From contig NC_037590.1 in the NCBI RefSeq assembly GCF_003073045.1, positions 7,351,835 to 7,415,834 of the forward strand: a DNA stretch of 64,000 bases, written 5' to 3'. Positions 54,701 to 64,000 of the stretch are shown one piece after another. The DNA comes from Pomacea canaliculata. Taxonomy: Eukaryota > Mollusca > Gastropoda > Architaenioglossa > Ampullariidae. How positions within the stretch are numbered: position 1 is the first letter of the stretch; each line of letters begins with the position of its first letter. Below the pieces are notes generated by a model, which was not told the DNA's origin, searched no databases, and saw nothing but the letters and a program-made list of their open reading frames with translations. Made by a program: the position numbers and the translations under genes.

Positions 54701-57700
54701 TCGGATCCCGTTCACAAGCCCTGACTGCGTCCAGTTCCAGAAATCGTCAGCGTTTTTGATCTGCAGACATGAAGGGAGCTAACGATAAAGAACAGTTCTC
54801 TTCTTTAGTCAAGAAAGTCTTTCTGTCCTGTTATGAACTCCGATGTGTCCTGTCTATCCCGCAATAGACGCTCCTAGCTTGTCTCTCAAAATTTATGTTG
54901 TTCATGATTCACTTAGTATAAATATTTGCTGACAGGAAAAAACACTTCTAGAATTTTAAGTGAATTCTGAGTCCCGTCTGCTGTTGCCATGCCAGAACCA
55001 AGGAAATGATCCAAATGATTTCGCGGGCCAAGTTTCAGTTGCAGAAACGACTTTCATAAAACGAGGCGTTTATTGTGTTTATACACGAATTTTTCTGACA
55101 ACAGACATGCATTTAAAGAAGTTCACTGTAAATATTGTAATAGGTAAAAATAATGAAGATTAAAGAAGGAAAGGTGACTCGACACGTCTGCCTCACCGAG
55201 CTGAAGTCAACGTCGGTGTCAACGTTGGTGATGAAGATGCGCTCCATCGTGTCCTTGTACAGGAAGGTGTTGGAGTTGCTGGTGCGGTAGCTGATGAGCA
55301 TGAGGATCCAGAGGAAGAAAGAGTAGATGATTACTTCCCTCACCACGGACCACATCTGAATTTCCTTCATGCGGCGGTCGCGAGCCGCCTCCAGTTCGCG
55401 TCGGTCTGGCGGCTTGTAGCCGATCTTCCGCGGCCTCGCCGCGCCATAGCCTGCACAAGACGATGACCTGAGAGCAGGCGGCAAACAGGCGGCACAACAG
55501 GCGGCAAAACAGGCGACAAAACAGGCGGCAAAACAGGGGCAAAACAGGTTGCAAAACATCGGCAGAACAATCTTTTTGAAGAACAATCTTAATTCGAATC
55601 CTATCTGCATCTATCACATTATTGGTTTATACATCAGAAAAATATACAAGTCAAATATATATTTATAAATAAAAATAATAGCAATAAATAAAATCAAGCT
55701 TTGCGTTTAAAGTGCCGCGATAGTCACAGAGACAGGCTGTAGAAAATAAGGAGGCATGAGGAGAACATGAGGAGGATACAGGAACAATGATAAACTCTGT
55801 CAAAGAACATGCTGGACGATCAGAGTGTCAAGAGAAAGAAGTGTGTTTTGTCTAGCAAAGCCTCACTTTCGCTGTTCATGGGGTGCAAGGGAATCTCATC
55901 GCTCGCCAGCTTGGTTGTCTCCTCGTCTATTTCCTCTTCATCTTCATCGTCGCCTGGGTTTTTGATGATGAGTGACATGAAGATAGCCATCAGGAAAACC
56001 TGCGACAAGAGAAACGAGAGAGTGCACGTGTATTTCCATGCGTCTGTATATTTATGTAAGTACACGTATGTGTGTGTGTGTATCTCTGTGTGTGTCTAAG
56101 TGTGTTTGTGTGAGAGTGTGTGTACGTTACCCCAGAGTTAACTATAGACAGAGGTGTTGGATACTGGTCCTAAATTTAGAAAAATAAATTAAAAACAATA
56201 AAAGCAACAAATAATAATGTTCGATAATCACCACAGCTCTGGCTTCAAAATGGTTTCCAGGCCTGTAGGTATGTTAGTTTACATCTTTCAATCTTGAAAG
56301 GGAACATATTTACACCAACATCATAATAACACCCTCCATCCACTCTACTAGGTTGGTTAGCCAATGAGACCATGAAGGCACCCAGTCCCAGAAATCATGG
56401 TCTACACACCTTTATGGGCTGTGTGACGAGGACAGACATGAAGAAGGAGATGAGCAGAGAGGTGATCCACTTGCGGCAAGCGTCTTCCGAGAAGCTGATG
56501 CCGTAGAAGGTGACAAAGGCGGCCGAGACGATGGTGGCGACCCACAGCACGACCCACGCCAAGATCCGACACCACCAGGGCAGGCTCTTGCTTTTCTTCT
56601 TCCTGTCGCCAGATGTCGGTAGATGATAATAGGTACAAATTAAAAAGAAAAAGATTTTCTTTTAGAGAAAGACAATGTTAAAAACCAGATATGGAAAAAA
56701 CATTATTTCAACAAAACGGTGGAGAGATGAGGCTAAGCAAGAAAAGCGAATCAGGTCGAAAGAGAATGGAAGGCAAAGAGTCAAAGATGCAGCGAGTGAG
56801 AATCAAAGGTACACACAGAGTGTCAAAGAATCACACACACACAAAGATGGGAAAAAAGAGAAAGAAAGAGACGGAAAGTAGGTTAAAAAAAAGAGAGTAA
56901 CTCAGATTAAAACAAGAAACTATTTTTAGTACAAAATGATGGATGGGAACTACAGCCAGAGTGCGCGTGGCAAGCAGAAAAATGTAACGGAAACTGTCAA
57001 CAGAATGTCCAAGAGACAGGTGTAGACAGACAGCTGGAAAAACAAACAAGGTGTTAACGGGACCAGCGTCAAAACACTCACGTGGGCAGGCTGGGGTCAG
57101 CACGTGCAGACATGGAGGTACCAGGGCGGGAGGCTGCAGAGTCAGGACGTCTGGGCTCGTCAATCATTGTGGCCCCGCGGCTCATGGTAAAGATGCTCCC
57201 GACCTGTGAGATCACAAAACAGACAAACAGACATGTTGCGAGTCCACACTTGCAAAACACAAAGGCTGAGGCGCGAGCAGACGTTAAGCACATCGACGAA
57301 CACATCACCTCCGGCTTGACGTCAACGATAGAAGCTTCCTGGCGGTTGTCGTAGGCGTGCTTGATGGCCTCGTCGACACGCGAGGGCCTCTTTCGGCGTG
57401 GCCGGGCTTTGCGGAAGAGGTAAACGACGAGGAAGTTGACAGGAAACACGATGAGGTTGCTGACGACGCCGATGAAGACCTGCGGACAAGTGAAAGACAT
57501 AAAGACGATGAGCAGCGGAGCGACATGAAGATTATGAGCAGGTGAGTGACGACGGTATTATGGGGAATCTAACGGTACACAGGTGCACTGTTCTATCGTT
57601 TGCGAACATAACCAACCCCTCGCAAAAAAACACTAGCACGTGCACACACACAAACTCTCTCTCTCTCACACACACACTCGTACACCCACGCACAAACAGA

Positions 57701-60700
57701 CTGAGCAGGCATCATCACCTGTTCAGGTGTGAGGGTGAAAGGTCCCACGCTGAAGCCACTCGACGTCTCCGAGCTCTTGGAGGAGGTCCTGTAGAACATG
57801 GCGTTGGCCAACATGGTGGCGTACAGCAGACACAGGCAGCAGGACACGCGCTGAACGCACGTGAAGCGAGACTGCGGAGGCCGCGCCAGCACCGAGAACC
57901 ACAGGTGACCGTCCGCCAGGTCGCGCCGCGTCCGCTCCGCGAACACGTGACCGAACTGCGTCATCTGCTCGTGCGTGGCAGCGGGAATGATGCGGTCCAC
58001 CTGCACAGGGGAAAAAATGATAGAGAGAAAAGTTTAAAGAAAAGATGTAACAGTTTTTCCCTCTTCTCCTCCCCATTTCTAATCTCTTTGAAAAAACACG
58101 AAGCCAGCACAGACTCGAAGACATTCTTGGATGTCGGTCAAAGGACAAACCTGTTTTCTCTTGCACGTGCGTTCAATCCACAAATTTAGCCTTGTTCTAG
58201 TAGTAGCTGAAGATTGGATTTTATTTTATTGTCTGTATCTTAGACCTCACACATACACTCCACAAAAACATGCACACAACATTCTTACCTGGCCATCATC
58301 CTCTTCCACAGCGAACCACTTGTCGGCGATGAAGACCCACTTCTGATCCGTCTGCACATCCCGGACGATCATGTAGTTGAGATACCAGCTGCCGAAATTA
58401 CCTTTACCGGAGTTGTCGTGCCACACACGGGCATAGTTCAGGTAGCCTAGCGGCCTGCACACGAAACAAAGATGATTAGCGGGTCAAACAATAATTACAT
58501 ACGAGGATATAAGAGAACTGAGTCAACAGGGAGATGAAGAAAGAGAAACTGACCGAGGAACTGCCATGAGGAACCCGTTGGTGTCCCCGCGGCGGAAGAT
58601 CTTCCTTTTGCTGTCACTGAACTGTCGTACGTCTGTCTCATCCTCCTCACCTGACAGGATGAAGAACACCTGATGGGGAGGACAGCAGGAACATTAAGAT
58701 TGTAATGATGTGTTTCATTTTGTAGCTTATAGAACACATAAGACAGGCAACTTCATGGACTAAAAAAGACGACATTTCTCTGTGACTAATTGCCACAGCA
58801 AAACATCATAGCTGACAGCTTTAAGAGCGACTACTGTACAGCCCAGTAACATTCCAAAGGACGCTTAAATCGTAGATTATTTTAGGAAGCAAAATAAATA
58901 AAACACAAGTATATCTGTCCTAATCTTCTTAATTGCTCATTTTCAACTGTCATGATTAAAAACCACATTTCAAGCAGTTGTAGCTTGGCCAATGTTTCTG
59001 CGACAAGCACAACATGACAACAAGTCTGCCTTGTCTCAGTCCCTCATGTCTCTGGTCTGTCAGTGTAAACGTAACTAAGGGACCTTTGCTTGTGAAGATT
59101 GAGGACACTGTGACTAATTAAGAAGGTCCAGTGACAAAGACAGCGGAGACAATAGTGATGCTGTCTAAGACTACATTCCTACCTTGGAGTCAGTTCCGGC
59201 GTTCTTGCGCATGCCCGTGACTGTGACAATCTCATAATAATAGTTATCTGCAGCGTCGTTGTCCATCAGAGGTGCGATGCCCAACTAAAGAAGGCAAAAA
59301 AGGAAATTCTCAAAGTCATGAACTATGGTTTATTTTTTTGAAACCGAATTGTAACTTCTGAAAAAAATCGCGAATAATGAAATTGCAACCAAGTGGGTTT
59401 GAAGGTTTATCAGTCAGGTGATCCTGGATACCAACCTGCTTACCCACCACTGTCATATTCATTCAAAACACTCCCAGCTATCAAAGAATCTATCCACTCA
59501 TTAACCAACCGTTTAACCAGATATCACAGAGAACCCCCCAAAAAAACAAGCCTTACAAAACATACAGGCTCACAACCGGAATACTGACACCCGAAAGAAG
59601 TAGATAAACTACTTGCTCATTGTTTCCTAATCAGATTACTCAGGTAAAGCTCTGAGCCAGTTTTAAGTCTCGGCTACCTTTTCCAGATCTTTCTTGTCCT
59701 TTCGACGGGCCCAGACAACGGCGAGGATGTAGACGAGGGCGATGACGATTTCTGTGATGTAAAGAGTCGGGTTCTTGTAGAAGTCCATGTTACTGAAGAC
59801 GAAGTTCCAGTCGATGGTGTTTGGAACCACAACCCAGCCTCCAGCGAACGTTGTCATGTGCGTGGCTAGACAAACCGTTTTGTTCTCGTCCGTCTCAGGA
59901 CTCACCTGTTGATAGAAATATTTGAACATTTATTTTTTAATATTTAGCAACGTGTCATAGTGAAGTCAAAGGGAGAGTATTTTCACAAACAAGTCAACAA
60001 GCTCACCCTCAGTCCGTAGGCGCTCCAGTCACTGGTGTTGCTGGCCTCGTTCTTGGCCAGGCAGCTGGACGTGTAGATCTTGAGGCTGTAGGTGGTGGTG
60101 AACTCGGTCTCGTTTGCACCTGCCTCCCACCTGGGCAGAGCGCGGCAGTCAGTCACGTTCAGGTCGTGTTCGCTCTCCTTCAGCTGCCTCACGCCCAGGT
60201 AGGCGGTGCCTTTGAAGTTGTTTACTTGCAGGTTGTCCAGCATCCCTCTGGTGCAAAAGGGGCGGTCGATGGTTGGGACTGGAAGAGGTAAACAAACTAT
60301 CAGGCTTTTCATGGTTTATAACATTTTGTATATAATTTTTACATTTTTTTCATAATATTTTCGCTTTAATAGCACTGTTTGCTTCATCATCATAGTGTAC
60401 TCGTCACCAACTCAAAGACCTTCACTGACCATCCATTCTGGGAGGGACAAGGTATGCGGCGGAGCAAGTCTGGTTCTTGATGTCCGGCAGAGCCCCGAGG
60501 CTGACGACGACCACCATCTGGAGGTCGGTCCTGTTGATGCAGATCTCCCAGTGCAGGGACGAGAAATTTTTGGTGATGTTGGTCTTGTGGTATTGAAACG
60601 CGTTCCAGTAAGCCAGCTTGGGGCTGCCGGAAACAGAAACATCTTTTGCACATTTTCTTGCCATCATCATCATCATCATACTTTGAGGATATTTATTTGA

Positions 60701-62280
60701 TTGAAATTCTAAAACACATTCAGGGTGTTTTATATGGTTGTCTTTGTAACAGAAAAGTGTTCGGAAAAGGAATACTTTGGGTTAGAGTGGACTGGGAATA
60801 AAGACAGACACGTGGACAAGACTGGCAGCAGTCAGGGAGGCAACAGGAAGTAGAAAGCTTACTCGACATTGGCAGCAGATATGCGAGGGATGTTGGGGTC
60901 ACGAGGTATGGTCACTTTGATTGGCTCCTTCAGGTTGTCGACTGTGATTGGCTTGTTGTTCTTGTCATACAGGCTGATGGTCACGAAACGAGTCTTGGCA
61001 TCACGGATGTCCTTGGCCCCCTCAGAGTACGAGTCAGGGAGGAAAGTGTTTTCTGATATCTGCACGTGGCAAGTTGAGAGGTTGTGTGTGTGTGAGAGAG
61101 AGAGAGATGAGTAACTATAGTCCTTGAACTCTTAAGTGCCAGTGTAAATAACGTTTAGTCGTTATTTGTCACCAGACTTTGCTGCGCTCCAGACATTCAC
61201 GTGACCACATACATATCACGTGACCACGAACGCGCCACTCATGTGTACAGACACACAAACGCACTTGTACGTCCACACACACACACATACAGGCTTTCAA
61301 TGACCATTCCTATTCACATAAAGTAGACAGGTAAAAGTGTCGCTTACCGCACAAACAAACGTGTCGTTCTCGCCGACAGAGTTGTTAGGGAAGAGGTTAC
61401 CCAGGGACGGGAACTTCACATTCGCCGTGGAGTTACCCACCCTTTGTGTTTCCCTGCACACAACAAATAATCTCTCGCTACTGTCAAACAGCAAACATGT
61501 AGAAGGTGTTGACAATTCAGTAAGGAGTCTTTAGAGAAAATAGTCAAAAATGTTGTTTATTCTGTTGCTACGATACGAGTGGCAAAGAACAGAGGACAAA
61601 GCAGAATCCAAGTCTGGAACTTTGTGCTCATTTTAGTCTTTAGACAATAATCAGACATGGTCAATAAAATACTTACATGGTGCTTGAGGTGAGGTCACAT
61701 ACATTTGCTGTACTAGTCATGCTAGACAGACAATAGTCACACCACACTGACACAGGTATCAGTGCACTCACCATTCACCACTCACCATTCACCATTCACA
61801 CATCCAACAAACGCCATCAAAGTCTCCTCACCCGAAGAGTTTGCCTGCCTCAGTTTTGTTCAACGTGGTGATGGAGCGATCAGAAGCAAAGGTTTGGCTT
61901 TCTCCAGGGATGGAGTTGTTGGAGAAACTCAGAATCACCTTGTTCCGAATTTCATTCACCTGTCTCTCCATCTCCTGGGCCTGTGAAGACGATCAGAAAA
62001 CCATTCACTGGAAAGAAGAAATTAGAGGAAGAGCAGGAGAAGAAAAAAGAGGTTAAAGAAGGAGGACAAGAATAAGACTAAGCAAAAAGAGAAACGTGAA
62101 AAGGAAAAAGAGAAGAGAAAAGAAAGAAAACGAAGGAAGAGAAGAAAATTAGATAAAGAAGATAAGGCGATTAAAATAGAAAAGGATAAGGAAATGGAGA
62201 AAATAAAAGGAAAAACGTAGAAGGAAAAGAAGAAGAAGAAGAAGAAGAAGAAGAAGAAGAAGAAGAAGAAGAAGAAGAAG

Positions 62281-62317
<37 letters not shown>

Positions 62318-63690
62318 GACAAGGAAGAAAAAGTAGAAGTAACGAGAAAAGAGAAGAAGATTGAAAAGCAGAAGGAAAGGGAGTAAGTACAGGAGGAGGA
62401 AGGAGGACGTGACCAGGTGAAAGTACCTGACCCGTGTCCATCCTGATGACAGGCGTGCCACGTGCCACGTGTCGTCATCACGGTCAATACCTGTAGCATG
62501 ACGTCTTCATTGTAACCATGGAGACACCATCACGACCACCCTTGACTAACCACCCGAGAACACTCACCTTCTTTTTCTGAGCCTGGCAGCTGGTGACAGA
62601 ACTCCAGTACACGTCCGCCTCCTCCAGAGTTCTGGGATACTGCACGGACAGCACTGGAACAACATGGCGACCTCGTGATATACAACAGCTAACTGAATCC
62701 ACGTGACAAACTCATAATGATGATATTCTTTATTAACTGCCATGTATTCTGTTGTGTTTATTATGTCAACCACATTGTATCTACTGTGAATATACATATA
62801 TGTATAAAGCACGTGTGAGGTAAATTTAAGTGCGTTCCAGAAAAGTTTGTATACGTACATTAAAGGTAGTCTACATGTTGTTTGCATTTAAATCATTTCA
62901 TAATATTTTATGTATATTTAAGTGTACTTTATCATAATTTAAATATATTTTGCAATGTATCCTATGCGCGTTACACATATTTAAGTGTATTCCGTACCAT
63001 CTGTGTATATTTATTTTATAGTCTATAATATCTGCTGTTTGTATTTATTTCATATCTTCTGTGTGTTGTCAAAGGGATTCTCTAATGTCTACTTAAGTTT
63101 CATTTCTAACATCTGCCGAGTAAATTTAATTGTATTCTGCAGGAAGAAGGGCATCCACTTACAACAATCATCTGATGGCGCTGTATTTTCGGAATCGTAG
63201 TCTTTGAACTCCTCTGACTTTCTGGCATTGTTCCTGGCAGTGTTGGTGGGGAACAGGCCGCTCAGCCCCACGCCCTGGGAGGAGGAAACACAGGTCACGT
63301 GACTAGCTCGTCTGCAGGCGTGTAACGGTTGTCTTGTGCTTTAAGGTTTGGACGGGGCTCCATTGTAAAGCTCTGATCATGTCTCAGCTTCATGAGTTGT
63401 AGGAGAGTGCGTGTGTCTCTGTGTTTTATTTTTTAATTTTTGTTGTTGTTGTTGAAGAACGTGATTCAATATGATACAATAAAAAAAAAAGAAGAAGAAA
63501 GAATAGAAAATTCAGTCAACTATCAGGAGGAATGTTGGAGTCAGGTATTGAGGTTGTAGGTTCTTACATCAGAGACGGAAGAGGCGACGGAGAGCATGTA
63601 GGACAGTATCTGCATCTTCTCCTCGCGAGGCACCTCGGGCCCGATGTCCACCTGGCTCGCCATGTCGTTCAGTCCGCTAAGCACTGTCCC
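51705..63690 (-). CDS. polycystin-1-like protein, 3' part (GAIN/GPS, PLAT, 11 spans, channel)
   Basis: Polycystin-1-family receptor/channel of the plasma or ciliary membrane that typically pairs with a polycystin-2 subunit. Exons in coding order: 63690-63568, 63274-63163, 62653-62568, 61980-61832, 61453-61348, 61059-60863, 60623-60430, 60278-60007, 59905-59678, 59284-59183, 58669-58554, 58454-58289, 58000-57719, 57479-57309, 57203-57082, 56602-56410, 55999-55867, 55450-55197, 54760-54589, 54118-53772, 53569-52886, 52674-52447, 51974-51705. All use GT-AG sites and keep one frame (about 1,568 aa). Only the upper edge of the first listed exon is uncertain. The order is extracellular GAIN-like region, GPS, span 1, PLAT, spans 2-6, polycystin (TOP) domain, and spans 7-11 with a pore. 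Upstream REJ or other ectodomain parts must lie past 64000. A polycystin-1-like member (PKD1L or PKDREJ type) fits; the exact orthologue is not settled. No EF-hand is seen in the short tail. Confidence 0.95.
52165..52395. mobile_element. hAT-like MITE in the last intron of the polycystin gene (231 bp)
   Basis: Exact 8-bp target duplications CTCTAGGT lie at 52157-52164 and 52396-52403. The left end is CAGGGGTGGGCAAT and the right end on the opposite strand is CAGACCTGGGCAAAC. Inside are two perfect 31-bp tandem units (52192-52222 and 52223-52253) that start GGGCCGGATGAGAAACTGGG, and a GGCCGG-rich right side. No frame for a transposase. The clean duplication suggests a fairly recent insertion. 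Confidence 0.9.
52447..54760 (-). other. polycystin (TOP) domain and channel module
   Basis: The TOP domain starts in exon 54760-54589 (DDFWNWTQSGLVNGI) and continues in 54118-53772, where LCELDDRMMEVIRECNIGYE keeps the paired cysteines of polycystin-2. Exon 53569-52886 holds four spans (VCEGVFCLFILFFAVNLI; NLVELGIVCMSLTAIVIYFY; MVGWTVFFATLKFLRLLRFN; FGIIFGIVFLAFSQLFFLNY) and the pore loop. Exon 52674-52447 holds the last span (FVILFVVSVAFILANMFVTI). At the position of the LGD filter motif the sequence is MGK; the lysine codon is at 52931-52933. Confidence 0.9.
54129..54150. repeat. (CA)n microsatellite
   Basis: Eleven CA units starting just inside the intron upstream of exon 54118-53772, within about 12 bases of its splice acceptor. 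Confidence 0.9.
56064..56130. repeat. (TG)n-rich tract
   Basis: Interrupted TG run in the intron between polycystin exons 56602-56410 and 55999-55867. Confidence 0.8.
58289..59284 (-). other. PLAT domain of the polycystin-1-like protein
   Basis: Three exons (59284-59183, 58669-58554, 58454-58289) encode the PLAT/LH2 beta-sandwich found after span 1 in polycystin-1 proteins. It begins NYYYEIVTVTGMRKNAGTDS and continues VFFILSGEEDETDVRQFSD, with GDTNGFLMAVPRPLGYLNYA then RVWHDNSGKGNFGSWYLNYM, and ends DQKWVFIADKWFAVEEDDGQ. The WHDNSG block and the final W.F...W are the family signatures. The domain is cytoplasmic and binds lipids and proteins in characterised members. Confidence 0.93.
59678..60278 (-). 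other. GPS motif and first transmembrane span
   Basis: The exons at 60278-60007 and 59905-59678 form the GPS region: a cysteine in SSCLAKNEA, a tryptophan in SDWSAYG, then VCLATHMTTFAGGW. Autoproteolysis in this family occurs at H-L/M|T/S; here H-M-T is kept (codons at 59860-59852). The first membrane span follows (ITEIVIALVYILAVVWARRK). Confidence 0.85.
62226..62318. repeat. compound (GAA)n(CAA)n microsatellite
   Basis: About 18 GAA units run straight into about 13 CAA units, preceded by about 190 bases of purine-only DNA. It lies in the intron between polycystin exons 62653-62568 and 61980-61832. Confidence 0.92.
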
Positions 63691-63701
63691 CTTTACGAAA
63701 T

Positions 63702-63780
63702 AATAATAATAATAATCATCATCGTCGTTATCATCAATCCTCAATCATCAATCCTCAATCATCATCATCATCATCATCAC
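63702..63780. repeat. AAT/ATC trinucleotide tract
   Basis: Runs of AAT then ATC with breaks, immediately next to the first visible polycystin exon. It blurs that exon's acceptor site. Confidence 0.8.
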
Positions 63781-64000
63781 TTTGTATTTTCGTTTGAGTT
63801 GACTAGTAACTGATATCCATGTTATTATTAAAATATATACATATAATGCTACACCACAATCATCAACTGATGTGATGTCAGGTGATGGCTGACTTCATGG
63901 ACATTTACTTCTGTAAAGTCAGAATCGTTCTCCAAGTCTAAATCACTGCCAGGCCGAACATTTCATTCATTTTATTTCAGCATTGTAGTTCTTCGACACG
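63781..64000. other. intron or upstream part of the polycystin gene
   Basis: No further exon was recognised before the window ends. The gene must continue because the visible protein begins inside the ectodomain. Confidence 0.5.

Noticed and set aside
57542-58189. 215-codon plus-strand frame
   Set aside because: Antisense of polycystin exon 58000-57719 plus flanking intron; composition follows the opposite coding frame.
62022-62499. Phe/Leu/Ser/Cys-rich minus-strand frames
   Set aside because: Products of the GAA/CAA microsatellite and purine tract inside an intron.

Overview
The window is animal nuclear DNA with spliced genes, GT-AG introns of about 0.1 to 2.5 kb, tRNA-derived SINEs, and many small non-autonomous DNA transposons and microsatellites. 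A lophotrochozoan is likely, most probably a gastropod mollusc. That rests on gene architecture, the repeat style and a recurring SINE tail, and is an inference; no species-specific marker was seen.

Layout: bases 1-16835 hold no gene I can recognise, only SINE pieces, one hAT-like element and simple repeats. A tRNA-Pro(TGG) gene lies at 16836-16907 (-). UBA5, the E1 enzyme of the UFM1 pathway, occupies 17265-23933 (+) in 12 exons encoding 399 aa, with all key residues present. Three U5 spliceosomal snRNA genes follow at 26310, 27302 and 28395 (+), as a tandem array with a unit of about 1.0-1.1 kb. After a repeat-rich gap come two tandem paralogues of the TPPP/p25-alpha family, 34257-36650 and 44613-45751 (+), each with three coding exons and identical intron phases (192 and 193 aa). 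The right end (51705 to past 63690, -) carries the 3' part of a large polycystin-1-like gene. Its 23 visible exons encode about 1,568 aa: a GAIN/GPS region, a PLAT domain, eleven predicted membrane spans and a polycystin channel module. Its 5' part lies beyond the window.

The genes have no obvious shared pathway: UFMylation, splicing RNA, microtubule binding and a polycystin receptor/channel. The most interesting points are the U5 array with strictly kept genes and promoters but decayed spacers; a hAT-type MITE inserted inside another copy of itself, both with exact 8-bp target duplications; at least four other hAT-like elements with intact or near-intact 8-bp duplications; a lysine at the selectivity-filter position of the polycystin pore; and a duplicated splice-acceptor/start-codon block upstream of the second TPPP gene. 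I found no clear case of a wholly new system.
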